From NCBI GenBank assembly GCA_016712415.1, contig JADJRC010000025.1, forward strand, positions 1 through 64,000: 64,000 bases of DNA, read 5' to 3'. Made by a program: the position numbers and the translations under genes. Position 1 is the first letter of the stretch; each line of letters opens with the position of its first letter. Below, one piece after another: positions 35,819-45,030 of the stretch. This DNA comes from Lewinellaceae bacterium (GTDB lineage Bacteria > Bacteroidota > Bacteroidia > Chitinophagales > Saprospiraceae). Under the pieces are notes generated by a model. It made no database searches, had not been told where the DNA came from, and saw only the letters and a list, made by a program, of their open reading frames with translations.

Positions 35819-37723
35819 GTGAGAAAAACATCAACCTTCCTGCTCGCACTCTGCTTTCTCTTCGTTGAAGGATTCGCCCAGGCGCCTGCCATCCAGCGTA
35901 TCGACCCGACCAACTGGTATGTGGGCATGAAAAACCCGGAACTTCAATTGCTGATCTACGGCAAAGACCTCAAAGGCTCCTCATTGAAGATATCCTATCC
36001 CGGCATCAGCGTCCGGCAGGTGTATGAAGTCGAAAACGCCAATTATCTGTTTGTCGACCTGTATATAGCGCCGGAGACCAAAGCCGGCGTCTTCGAGATC
36101 GAACTGAGCAAGCCGGTTCCCGTAAAAAAGAAAAAGACAGTCGTCAACGAGACGGTCCGGACCACCCGTTCCTACGAATTGAAAGTGCGGGACAAACACC
36201 CGCAGGAGGTCAATGCCGGTGATTTTATTTACCTGGTTCTGCCCGATCGCTTTTCCAACGGCGACACCTCCAACGACAAGTATGCCGATATGGCCGACCC
36301 GGCATCCGACCGGAACAATCCGTTTTTGCGACACGGCGGCGACCTGTTGGGCATTGAGAACCACCTGGATTATATCACCGACCTGGGCGCGACGGCGCTA
36401 TGGCTCAACCCGGTCGTCGAAAACGACCAGCCGCAGACCGACGAAGGCGGCGCGATGCGTTCGGCGTACCACGGATACGGTTTTACGGACCACTATGCCG
36501 TCGACCGGCGCCTGGGCGGCAACGCAGCCTACAAAAGCCTGATCGACGCTGCCCATGCCAGGGGTCTGAAGATTATTCAGGATGCCGTGTACAACCACGT
36601 GGGCATCAACCACTGGATTCTGCGCGACCTGCCCATGAAAAACTGGCTGCACCAGTGGGATACTTACACCAATACCTCGTACCGCGACGAGTCGGTGTTC
36701 GACCTGGACCACGGCAACAAGAGTGATTTCAACGTACAGCAAAACGGCTGGTTTGTGCCTTTTTTGCCCGACCTGAACCAACACAATCCCTTTGTGGCCA
36801 ACTATCTTATTCAGCACGCGCTCTGGACCGTCGAATTCTTCGGTATCGACGGCTGGCGGGTTGATACGTACCAGTACAATGACCTGGAATTCATGAACCG
36901 ATGCAACAACGCCCTGCTGGAAGAATACCCCCGAATGTTCATCACAGCCGAAAATGCAGTAAACACAGCCGTCAGCCAGGCCTTTTTTGTCCGCAACAAC
37001 CTCTATCTCCCCTTCAAGAGCACCTGCCCCTCGCCCAACGATTTCGTTTTTTACAATGCCATCAATGCCGCCCTGAATGAGAAATTCGACTGGGGGAGCG
37101 GGTTCAACAAGTTATGCACCATGCTGGCGCAGGACATCGTGTACGAAGACGCCGGCCTGAACATGACTTTTCTGGACAACCACGACCAAAACCGGTTCTT
37201 TTCGATGGTGGGCGAGGATATGCGAAAATTCAAACAGGGTATAGTTTTCCTGCTGACCGCGCGGGGTGTCCCGCAACTGTACTACGGTACGGAAATTCTG
37301 ATGAAAAACTTTAAAAACCCGTCGGACGCAGAGGTGCGACGCGATTTCCCCGGGGGCTGGCCCGGCGACAGGGAAAATAAATTCACGGCTACCGGCAGAA
37401 CGGGTCAGGAAAACGAGGCGTTTGATTTTACCAAAAAACTGGCGCATTATCGAAAAACCTGCACCGCCCTCCAAACGGGAAAGCATACCCAATACCTGCC
37501 CAAAGACGGCGTATATGTATACTTCAGGCACGATGACAGTAAAACGGTTATGATCGTCATGAGTCAGAGCGATAAAAGTCAGACCTTGCAAACCCGGCGT
37601 TTTGACGAGTGCCTTGGCGCATTTAGCAAGGGAAAAAACATTTTGGACGACAAGGTGATTACAGATATTCGCCAGATTGACGTGCCTCCTATGTCGGTGC
37701 AGGTGATTGAGTTGATGAAGTAG
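35819..37723 (+). CDS. GH13 alpha-amylase family enzyme (cyclomaltodextrinase/neopullulanase-like), secreted
   Basis: About 634 residues if translation starts at GTG 35819 (VRKTSTFLLALCFLFVEGFA), which puts a signal peptide at the N-terminus; the longer upstream frame lacks one. An N-terminal Ig-like domain (about 25-130, IQRIDPTNWYVGMKNPELQL) matches the cyclomaltodextrinase N domain. The catalytic barrel follows with DRFSNGD, the nucleophile Asp in GWRVDTYQY (about residue 349), Glu in ITAENA (about 378) and Asp in FLDNHDQNR (about 453). A small C-terminal beta domain ends it. It hydrolyses alpha-1,4 glucans or cyclodextrins in the periplasm or outside. No sus genes adjoin it. Confidence 0.9.
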   Translation: MRKTSTFLLALCFLFVEGFAQAPAIQRIDPTNWYVGMKNPELQLLIYGKDLKGSSLKISYPGISVRQVYEVENANYLFVDLYIAPETKAGVFEIELSKPVPVKKKKTVVNETVRTTRSYELKVRDKHPQEVNAGDFIYLVLPDRFSNGDTSNDKYADMADPASDRNNPFLRHGGDLLGIENHLDYITDLGATALWLNPVVENDQPQTDEGGAMRSAYHGYGFTDHYAVDRRLGGNAAYKSLIDAAHARGLKIIQDAVYNHVGINHWILRDLPMKNWLHQWDTYTNTSYRDESVFDLDHGNKSDFNVQQNGWFVPFLPDLNQHNPFVANYLIQHALWTVEFFGIDGWRVDTYQYNDLEFMNRCNNALLEEYPRMFITAENAVNTAVSQAFFVRNNLYLPFKSTCPSPNDFVFYNAINAALNEKFDWGSGFNKLCTMLAQDIVYEDAGLNMTFLDNHDQNRFFSMVGEDMRKFKQGIVFLLTARGVPQLYYGTEILMKNFKNPSDAEVRRDFPGGWPGDRENKFTATGRTGQENEAFDFTKKLAHYRKTCTALQTGKHTQYLPKDGVYVYFRHDDSKTVMIVMSQSDKSQTLQTRRFDECLGAFSKGKNILDDKVITDIRQIDVPPMSVQVIELMK

Positions 37724-37784
37724 AGGGTGTTTGGCTACCGGCCCTCCGGCAAGGCAACATGAATTTTCACAAGTCAACGTGGGT

Positions 37785-37876
37785 TTGTCATGTTTGTAAA
37801 CACCTGTCCGATCTACGGAGAGGTAGTTGCGGCGTTGCCCGCCTGTGATGCGGACGGGTGTTTACAAACATGACAA
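37785..37876. repeat. 26-bp inverted repeat with 40-base loop
   Basis: Arms 37785-37810 and 37851-37876 pair at 25 of 26 positions. The core begins TTGTCATGTTTGTAAACACC. It lies between the GH13 gene and the permease gene. There is no T-run, so a simple terminator is unlikely. It could be a palindromic intergenic repeat or a remnant of a small mobile element. Confidence 0.7.
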
Positions 37877-38019
37877 GGGAACAGCGGGGCATTTGTCAAG
37901 GTCAAGGAAACAGCGTTGTCGGGAACACCCCCTCCCCCATCAATGCCGTGCCCCATTTCATCGAAAACAATCTTGCAAAGTGAAAATCCAGCCTTTATTC
38001 GCAGAACAATCGAAAAATT

Positions 38020-39249
38020 ATGCTGCGAAACACCCTTCAGTCCTTCGGCCTGGCCTTCCAGAACATCCGGGCCAACCTCTTTCACACTTTCTTTTCGGTG
38101 CTCGGCATCGTAATCGGCGTTGCCGCCCTGGTGGCCACCTTTTCCCTGATCGACGGCCTGGAAAAATTCGCCCGCGAGCAGATTTCGAACAATACCAGTT
38201 TCAATGCCATTGTGGTTGAAACACAAACCGACAAAGTCATCAACAACCTGTCGGTCAGGAAGGACTCCTTCCAGGTAATCGATTATGACCGCTACACACG
38301 GCTCCGTGCAAATACTATCGGCGTGAAACGCGCCAACATGGACAACAGTTTTAACCGTGAAATCCGCCTCACGGAGAACGACTCGACCATAGGCGCCATG
38401 ATAAAGGGCGTCGCAGAAACACCCTGGGGCGACACTATTCTCACGAACGGAAAGTTGTTCTCGCCCACCGCCTTTACCGGGCGCGAGCCGGAAACGGTAG
38501 TCAATACACAACTGGCCAAACTCATTGCCGGGTCAGACGACCTGAGCCGGGTACCGGGAAAAACCTTTGCGGTTTTCGGCCATACCCTGCGCATTGTGGG
38601 CGTAGCCAAAGGCAAAAGAGACAACGCCCCGCCAACGGCCTATATCCCCATCTCACTGTTCACGATGGACGACTTGCACCGCGGTCCGCCACGCCTGTTG
38701 ATGGAGGCTGCCCAAACGGAAGATGTGCCGAAGATCAAAGAGCAGATAAACGCCTGGCTGAAAAGCGAATTCGGCGAAAACCACGTTGATTTCCAGGTAA
38801 TGAGTCAGGATTTCTGGGTCGGCGAAACCGCCAAGGGCTTTCTCATTTTTCGCATCATCATGGGGCTGATCATCGGCATTTCCGTAGTTGTAGGCGGCGT
38901 CGGCGTGATGAACGTGCTGCTGATCTCCGTCAACGAACGCACGGCAGAAATCGGGCTGCGCAAGGCGGTAGGCGCCAAGAAGGCCGATATTCGCCGCCTG
39001 TTCCTCGCCGAGTCCATCACGGTATCCGCGTTTGGCAGTATGATCGGACTGGTGTTCGGCGCGGGTTTTGCCATGGCTGCCATACCTGTTATCCGCCTTT
39101 TTGCCGATGTACCGTTCAGCGCTGTGCTTACCTGGAATACCTTTTTTATAATATGTACGGTTGCTGTACTGATCGGTATCCTGTTCGGCACCTACCCGGC
39201 TGTAAAAGCGGCGCGCCTCGACCCCGTCGAAGCGCTCCGACGGGAGTAA
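38020..39249 (+). CDS. MacB-type ABC transporter permease
   Basis: A 409-residue inner-membrane protein with one N-terminal helix (FFSVLGIVIGVAALVATFSL), a large periplasmic domain (about 45-280) and three C-terminal helices. The FtsX/MacB signature VNERTAEIGLRKAVGAKKAD lies between the second and third helices. Such permeases pair with a separate MacB-like ATPase and couple ATP hydrolysis to periplasmic work, often export of lipoproteins or peptides. No ATPase gene is adjacent, so its partner must be elsewhere. The substrate is unknown. Confidence 0.88.
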   Translation: MLRNTLQSFGLAFQNIRANLFHTFFSVLGIVIGVAALVATFSLIDGLEKFAREQISNNTSFNAIVVETQTDKVINNLSVRKDSFQVIDYDRYTRLRANTIGVKRANMDNSFNREIRLTENDSTIGAMIKGVAETPWGDTILTNGKLFSPTAFTGREPETVVNTQLAKLIAGSDDLSRVPGKTFAVFGHTLRIVGVAKGKRDNAPPTAYIPISLFTMDDLHRGPPRLLMEAAQTEDVPKIKEQINAWLKSEFGENHVDFQVMSQDFWVGETAKGFLIFRIIMGLIIGISVVVGGVGVMNVLLISVNERTAEIGLRKAVGAKKADIRRLFLAESITVSAFGSMIGLVFGAGFAMAAIPVIRLFADVPFSAVLTWNTFFIICTVAVLIGILFGTYPAVKAARLDPVEALRRE

Positions 39250-39252
39250 ATC

Positions 39253-40853
39253 CTACCCCATGCAGGCCTTCACAAAAGCAACAAACAGGGGATGCGGGTT
39301 TTCGACCGTGCTTTTTAATTCCGGATGGAACTGCACCCCTACAAACCACTTGTGGCTTTTCAGTTCCATAATCTCCACGAGATTCGATTCGGGGTTGATA
39401 CCGGTAGCCGTCATACCCGCTTTTTCAAACTGGTCCAGATAGGCATTGTTGAACTCCCAGCGGTGCCGGTGGCGTTCGTTGATCAAGACGCTCCCATACG
39501 CGGCGTGGGCTTTTGTTTTTTTCTTTACCTCGCAGGGATAGGCGCCCAGGCGCATGGTGCCGCCTTTTTTGGTGATTTTTTTCTGCTCGCTCATCATGTC
39601 GATGACGGGATGCGGCGTGCCTGGATTCACTTCCGTTGAGGAAGCGTCGGCAAGGGACAGCACATTGCGGGCAAACTCGACGCAGGCAGTTTGCATGCCC
39701 AGGCAAATGCCGAAAAACGGTATATCGTTCTCCCGTGCAAAACGAATGGCCGACAACTTGCCTTCAATGCCCCGTTCGCCGAACCCCGGAGCGACCAGAA
39801 TACCGTTCAGGTCCTTCAGCGTCTTGCCCACATCTTTGTAACTGCCCTCCAGGTCTTCGGCGTGTATGGGCACTACACGCACCTTGCACTCGTTGATCGC
39901 GCCCGCGTGCACAAACGCCTCGTGTATGGATTTATAGGCATCCTGCAGTTCGTTGTACTTGCCCACCAGGCCGATCTTTACTTCACTGAGGGGATTCTTG
40001 AGTTTACCCAAAAACGTTTTCCAGGAGTTCAGATTGGGCTCTTTGGTGTCGCGCAGGTGCAGTTTGGAAATCACCACGGCATCAAGTCGTTCCCTCAGGA
40101 GCATGAGCGGGACGTCGTAAATACTCTCGGCGTCGAGGGCTTCGATGACGGCGCTGGTTTCTACGTTGCAGAACTGTGCCAGTTTGCGGCGGATGTCGGT
40201 GCTGAGCGGATGCTCGGTGCGGCAGGCCAGTACATCGGGCTGAACGCCAAGACTCAGCAACTCTTTTACGGAGTGCTGGGTGGGTTTCGTTTTAAGTTCC
40301 TTGGCTGCGTTCAGATAGGGCACCAGGGTCAGGTGAATGACCAGGCAGTTGTCGCGCCCCAGTTCCCAGCGCAGTTGCCGCACCGACTCCATATAGGGCA
40401 GCGATTCGATGTCGCCCACCGTACCGCCCAGTTCCGTGATAACCAGGTCGTACTGGCCGGTTTGCCCGAGCAGCAGCATCCGGCGCTTGATCTCGTCGGT
40501 AATGTGCGGGATCACCTGCACCGTTTTGCCGAGGTAGTCGCCCGCCCGTTCCTTGTTGATTACCGTCTGGTAGACAGCGCCGGTGGTGACGTTGTTGGCA
40601 CGGGAGGTGGGGGTGTTCAAAAAACGCTCGTAGTGGCCAGGTCGAGGTCCGTCTCGGCGCCGTCGTCCGTTACGTAGCACTCTCCGTGCTCATACGGGTT
40701 GAGGGTACCGGGGTCGACGTTGATGTAGGGATCGAACTTTTGGATGGTTACGGAAAAACCGCGGGCCTGGAGGAGTTTCGCCAGGGAGGCACAAAGAATG
40801 CCTTTTCCGAGCGAAGAAGTGACACCGCCCGTAACAAATATGTATTTCGTCAT
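39253..40853 (-). CDS. pyrG: CTP synthase, single frameshift
   Basis: About 533 residues from ATG 40853 (MTKYIFVTGGVTSSLGKGIL). The N-terminal amidoligase domain and the C-terminal class-I glutaminase are both present; the nucleophile Cys is in GICLGMQTACVEF and the catalytic His in VGVQFHPELKS. It makes CTP from UTP, ATP and glutamine. Near 40637 one G is missing: GACCTGGCCACTAC should read with GGGCC to give DLGHYERFLN. A gene this essential is unlikely to be truly broken by one base, so assembly error is the best explanation. A -7 element TACCTTTG sits at 40880-40887 on the minus strand. Confidence 0.95.
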
Positions 40854-40879
40854 AGTATGCTTGAAACTGTTACGGGACA

Positions 40880-40887
40880 CAAAGGTA
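40880..40887 (-). promoter_or_regulatory. -7 promoter element for pyrG
   Basis: TACCTTTG on the minus strand, 26 bases upstream of the pyrG ATG, matches TAnnTTTG exactly. No well-placed -33 TTG is seen. Confidence 0.55.
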
Positions 40888-40999
40888 GGATTTCATTCTA
40901 CCCCCTGTATGGACAATGGATGATTTTCGTCAGCAGATTCCGAATTTTCTTTTCCGACCTTTGCCGGAAACATGCCCCGCTTAATTTTGTTTACCGCTT

Positions 41000-41743
41000 A
41001 TGCAAACGGTCCGGTTCCTGGATTTGGGTCTGATGGAGTACCAGCGTGCCTGGGATTTTCAGACAGCCCTGCACCGGGGTTTGGTGGATAACAAGTTGAA
41101 CAACAGGGATCTGCCACCCGGAACCTACCCGCAGGAACACAGCCTGATCCTGGTGGAGCACCCGCCTGTTTATACCCTGGGCAAAAGCGGATCAACCGAT
41201 AACCTCCTGCTTTCGGAGGCTGAACTTCAGGCGCGCGGCATTCAGTATTTCCCGATCAACCGCGGCGGCGACATCACTTTTCACGGTCCCGGGCAAATTG
41301 TCGGCTACCCCATCCTCGATCTCGAGTGTTTTTTCAACGATGTACACCGCTATGTCCGCAATGTGGAAGAGGTCGTCATCCGCACCCTGGCCGAATACGG
41401 GCTCGACACCTACCGGATAAAAGACTATACCGGCGTATGGATTGGCGGCGCAGGCGGCGGGCCACAGCGAAAGGTCTGCGCCATAGGCGTTCACCTGAGC
41501 CGCTGGGTCACCCTGCACGGCTGGGCGCTCAATGTAAATACGCCGCTCGAATACTTCCGGTACATCGTACCTTGCGGGATAAGCGATGCGGACAAAACGG
41601 TCACCTCAATGGAGTTGGAGTTGGGCAGAACCGTCGATATGAACGAGGTGAAAACAAAAATAAAACGCCATTTTGCCGACGTATTCGAATGTAAGGTTGT
41701 TGATCCTGCACCGGAATGGAGCGACGCCTTGTCAAATCAATAG
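41000..41743 (+). CDS. lipB: Octanoyltransferase LipB
   Basis: A 247-residue protein with the family blocks LILVEHPPVYTLGKSG, NRGGDITFHGPGQIVGYPIL and RKVCAIGVHLSRWVTLHGWA. The last carries the Lys next to Cys used in the acyl-enzyme step. LipB transfers octanoyl from acyl carrier protein to lipoate-dependent enzymes. Two small genes follow with gaps of 3 and 1 bases, so a three-gene operon is likely. Confidence 0.95.
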   Translation: MQTVRFLDLGLMEYQRAWDFQTALHRGLVDNKLNNRDLPPGTYPQEHSLILVEHPPVYTLGKSGSTDNLLLSEAELQARGIQYFPINRGGDITFHGPGQIVGYPILDLECFFNDVHRYVRNVEEVVIRTLAEYGLDTYRIKDYTGVWIGGAGGGPQRKVCAIGVHLSRWVTLHGWALNVNTPLEYFRYIVPCGISDADKTVTSMELELGRTVDMNEVKTKIKRHFADVFECKVVDPAPEWSDALSNQ

Positions 41744-41746
41744 ACC

Positions 41747-42157
41747 ATGAAAAAAGACATTCCCATCCTGAAAGTCGAAGACCTCGCCATCGCGATCGTA
41801 CCCCGCCTGGAGCACGAAGAAGACCATGAGGAATTTTGGGATGCCTATTTGCTCAACCTCAAAGATGAGCCGATCCATTCGGTACTCATCAATTCGCGGG
41901 GCTACGGCCTGATCGACGGCGAGCAGCGCCAGACGACGACGCTGCGGTATTTCTGGGAAAAGATCGGCCCCCTGGAAGTGGTCAAGGTGGAGCCTGTTCA
42001 AAAAGACGTGCTGGCACTGGCCAGCGAGTACTGGGTCAGTTTTTCCTACAACGATTACCTCTACGACAAAAAATACGTTTTTGTACCCGGCAGCCTCGAC
42101 GCCATGCATTTCACCGAAATTCCTTTTCTCAACCGAAAAGGCGTTATGATCAGATAA
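41747..42157 (+). CDS. Conserved hypothetical protein
   Basis: A 136-residue soluble acidic protein (PRLEHEEDHEEFWDAYLLNL) with mixed alpha/beta composition and no signal or membrane segment. Sequence blocks such as VLINSRGYGLIDGEQRQTTT and VFVPGSLDAMHFTEIPFLNR look like a single compact domain. It begins 3 bases after lipB. I do not recognise a function. A link to lipoylation is suggested only by position. Confidence 0.75.
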   Translation: MKKDIPILKVEDLAIAIVPRLEHEEDHEEFWDAYLLNLKDEPIHSVLINSRGYGLIDGEQRQTTTLRYFWEKIGPLEVVKVEPVQKDVLALASEYWVSFSYNDYLYDKKYVFVPGSLDAMHFTEIPFLNRKGVMIR

Positions 42158-42158
42158 C

Positions 42159-42602
42159 ATGTCCGACTCTTTTTATACAAAACTGGAAAATCCCGTCGCG
42201 CAGGCCGTAGTGATTCTGGCTGGCGCCGTGGTGCTGATGTTTGGAGGCTGGTTGCTTACAGTGACCAATATATACCCCGTCGACCCGCTTTTTGCGTGGT
42301 CGATCGCTACGGCATTCATGCTGCTGTTTGCCATGCTGAACAGCCTGATGAGTCTGCGCGCCGACAGTTTCATGAAGTATTGGGGGCGTTCTATGTACAG
42401 TTATATCGGTTTGGCGTTTTGTACGGGACTTATCGCCTGGATGTTTTCCGGGATTGCACTGCGGGATGCAGGCACCTATCGATGGATTTATATCGTGGTG
42501 ACCATCGGCTTTCTCGTTTTCCTGTCCATGGTCAACTTCATGAAAAAAATCGTGCAGTTTGCCGAACGGGAAGAGTGGAACCAACCGAGGCGCCGGCGAT
42601 AG
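42159..42602 (+). CDS. Four-helix membrane protein, unknown
   Basis: A 147-residue protein with four hydrophobic segments (AVVILAGAVVLMFGGWLL, FAWSIATAFMLLFAMLNSLM, YIGLAFCTGLIAWMFSGIAL, WIYIVVTIGFLVFLSM) and a short Arg-rich tail (EEWNQPRRRR). It starts one base after the previous stop. It is probably an inner-membrane protein, and no family is recognised. Confidence 0.75.
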   Translation: MSDSFYTKLENPVAQAVVILAGAVVLMFGGWLLTVTNIYPVDPLFAWSIATAFMLLFAMLNSLMSLRADSFMKYWGRSMYSYIGLAFCTGLIAWMFSGIALRDAGTYRWIYIVVTIGFLVFLSMVNFMKKIVQFAEREEWNQPRRRR

Positions 42603-42638
42603 GGTCGCTTTCGTTCACGTTTTAATGTTTCCAATACC

Positions 42639-43163
42639 ATGAAATACTTTTCTGTTTTGCTGGTACTGCTGGCCTGTAACGCCACGCAAAAACCGGCGCC
42701 CGAACATCACGACACCGCCGCTTCCCTTACTGCCGACACCATCGTGCCGCCACAATTCGACAACGGGAAACTGGTCAAAATCACCAAAACCGACGCGGAA
42801 TGGAAGGCGCAACTTACCGACTTGGAATACACCGTGCTGCGCAACGAAGGCACAGAGCGCGCTTTTTCGGGCGACCTGTGGAACAACCACGAAAAAGGCA
42901 CCTACGTGTGCGCCGGTTGCGGACTTCCGTTGTTCAGTTCTGAGACCAAATTTGAATCCGGGACAGGCTGGCCGTCTTTCTATCAGCCGATCAAACCCGA
43001 ATACGTCACCGAGATTGAAGACCGCAGCTACGGCATGACACGTGTGGAGGTAGAATGCGCCCGCTGCGGAGGACACCTCGGACACGTCTTCGACGACGGC
43101 CCCGAGCCTACAGGGCTGCGCTACTGCATGAATTCCGTGTCAATGGATTTTGTGAAGGAGTGA
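42639..43163 (+). CDS. msrB: Peptide-methionine (R)-S-oxide reductase lipoprotein
   Basis: A 174-residue lipoprotein (signal MKYFSVLLVLLAC, Cys 13). The MsrB fold is complete: GTERAFSGDLWNNHEKGTYV with the first zinc CxxC (CAGC), TKFESGTGWPSF, the second CxxC (CARC) followed by GGHLGHVFDDGPEPTG, and the catalytic Cys in LRYCMNSVSMDF. It repairs oxidised methionine in envelope proteins. The 37-base gap separates it from the lipB operon. Confidence 0.93.
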   Translation: MKYFSVLLVLLACNATQKPAPEHHDTAASLTADTIVPPQFDNGKLVKITKTDAEWKAQLTDLEYTVLRNEGTERAFSGDLWNNHEKGTYVCAGCGLPLFSSETKFESGTGWPSFYQPIKPEYVTEIEDRSYGMTRVEVECARCGGHLGHVFDDGPEPTGLRYCMNSVSMDFVKE

Positions 43164-43215
43164 GACAGGTGTGTGTTGACAGGATGAGGGCGTCTGGCTT
43201 TTGACACAGCCTCGC

Positions 43216-44967
43216 TCACCTTTCCACCTTGACGCACTTTCCGCTGTCCAGCACCACATCCCCGTCCGAAACCGTCCAGAAATACATCCCCGGCGGTAAC
43301 CCGGCTGTGGCCACTTCGTCATTCTCCCCGGAAAGCGTCCGATCCGCTATCTGCCTGCCTGCCTGATCATGCAGACGGAAATGCAGCCCGGACTTTGCTT
43401 CTGACCACAACATTACCTGCAAACGGTCGCGGAATGGCGACGGCATCACCTGCGCTTTTGGCATAAATGCCGGCTCCAGCACCGGCACCGTAATCTCTAC
43501 CGTCCTGCATTGCGTATCCGACCCGTTGGCGTTGCTCACGCTCAGACACACCTGCCAGGCGCCAGGCGCCGGGTACGTGTGCGCCGGGCACCGCTGCGTA
43601 CTCCCTGTGCCATCGCCGAAATCCCAGACCCAGGTTGCCGGTTCGTAGTACGACAAATCCCTGAATTTGAACGTATTGACCACAAGACTATCTGCCTCAT
43701 AAACAAAATGAGCCACCGGCACGTTGTCCAGCCCCAGCGTATCGCACGCCGTGCCGTCGAGCGGGCCGAGGCGGTAGTTGGGATGGTTGGGTACCGTGCC
43801 GAGGTTGAGCGTGGGCAGGTTGATCGCGTGCTGCCGCACCCGGCACGAATCCCCCGGCAGATCCGGCTCTTCGATCACGTGCAGCTTGTCCGTCGACGAG
43901 TTGCTGCAAATGTAGATTTTGCCGTCGGGGGCTAATTGCGCCTTAAAAAAGTTTGTGGGCAACGGAGATTGGAATCCGTCGTATTCAGCAACAAGGGTTT
44001 CGCTGGATTCCAGATCGGAGGCTTCCAGATCATACTGAAATACGCTCGTCGTATTGGTCAGGTACAAATATCTTGAATTGGGAGATATCGAAACACCGGT
44101 ACTTGGAATTCCCAGTTTAAATATTCTCTGATAATTGCTTAATAAACCTTCGCAGCGATCAAAATCAAAAATATCCAGATATGATCCAATGTTTATTCCG
44201 GGGCAATTCATTCGAACATATTTAGAGCCATCCGGCGAAAACACTGCCTGACCTCCATTGGAGATCAAATTCTCTCCCAAAGTCTGTGGCGGAAAGGTAT
44301 CGATGCCCGAAGGCGTGAGCAGGTAACGAAAAAAAGCCGACCGGTCGAATTTCGGAACTAATATCCACCAGTCGCGTCCGTTGGCATGGCGTGTGGCCGT
44401 GAGTTTGCCGTAACACAACGTGTCTTTGACCAACACCCGGTTTTTCTCGATCACCTTGCCCAGGCCGCCGTTTTGAGACATGTCGACGATGGTGTACAAG
44501 CAATAATATATGTGGTGATACGAATACGGGGTAGGAGCATAGGTGCGCATTTCATGGATCAGATAATACAAATGATCATTTTCCGGCAAAGGCAACGCCA
44601 GAACACCCTGATACAAACGCGTTTGAATGGCCGAGTTGTCCGGGTTTAACTTCAACCCGTTTTCCATCGTATCATTCTGAAAACTGGAGATATAGTCTCC
44701 ATTGGAATAAAACAGCAGGTCGCCTGCGGGATCACAAACCACTGCATTGGTAATCTCTAAATCCATATACCGGTCTTCCCGGGTAATGGTGGGCGGAATG
44801 GTATTAAAATCGATTCTTGTACCGCCGAACCAGTCGTTGCCGCTATAACTCTGGTATCCCATTAACCAGATGTAATCGTGTTTGGGAGCGGCGAGGGGTG
44901 TTTGAGCGGTCAGCAATACACCCGGAAGGAAAAAAAGAGGCGTAAACAGTATATAAAAGCGGTTCAT
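43216..44967 (-). CDS. T9SS-exported propeller and PKD-domain protein
   Basis: A 583-residue protein with signal peptide (FYILFTPLFFLPGVLLTAQ). A propeller-like region covers about residues 30-410 (TNAVVCDPAGDLLFYSNGDY; GGQAVFSPDGSKYVRMNCPG; STGVSISPNSRYLYLTNTTS; FKAQLAPDGKIYICSNSS). A PKD domain is centred on WVWDFGDGTGSTQRCPAHTY (about 430-500). A T9SS sorting domain follows (about 505-583, ending PGMYFWTVSDGDVVLDSGK). It is a secreted surface protein, most likely adhesive. It is the first of three large T9SS cargo genes in a row. Confidence 0.85.
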   Translation of the reverse strand: MNRFYILFTPLFFLPGVLLTAQTPLAAPKHDYIWLMGYQSYSGNDWFGGTRIDFNTIPPTITREDRYMDLEITNAVVCDPAGDLLFYSNGDYISSFQNDTMENGLKLNPDNSAIQTRLYQGVLALPLPENDHLYYLIHEMRTYAPTPYSYHHIYYCLYTIVDMSQNGGLGKVIEKNRVLVKDTLCYGKLTATRHANGRDWWILVPKFDRSAFFRYLLTPSGIDTFPPQTLGENLISNGGQAVFSPDGSKYVRMNCPGINIGSYLDIFDFDRCEGLLSNYQRIFKLGIPSTGVSISPNSRYLYLTNTTSVFQYDLEASDLESSETLVAEYDGFQSPLPTNFFKAQLAPDGKIYICSNSSTDKLHVIEEPDLPGDSCRVRQHAINLPTLNLGTVPNHPNYRLGPLDGTACDTLGLDNVPVAHFVYEADSLVVNTFKFRDLSYYEPATWVWDFGDGTGSTQRCPAHTYPAPGAWQVCLSVSNANGSDTQCRTVEITVPVLEPAFMPKAQVMPSPFRDRLQVMLWSEAKSGLHFRLHDQAGRQIADRTLSGENDEVATAGLPPGMYFWTVSDGDVVLDSGKCVKVER

Positions 44968-45030
44968 GGCAAATAATGGAAAGGGGTGCTGTCTGCGAAG
45001 AAGACAACACCCAGGTGATCGATCAATTTT

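Noticed and set aside
37813..38511. A 232-codon minus-strand frame
   Set aside because: It is antisense to the permease gene over most of its length and covers the inverted repeat.
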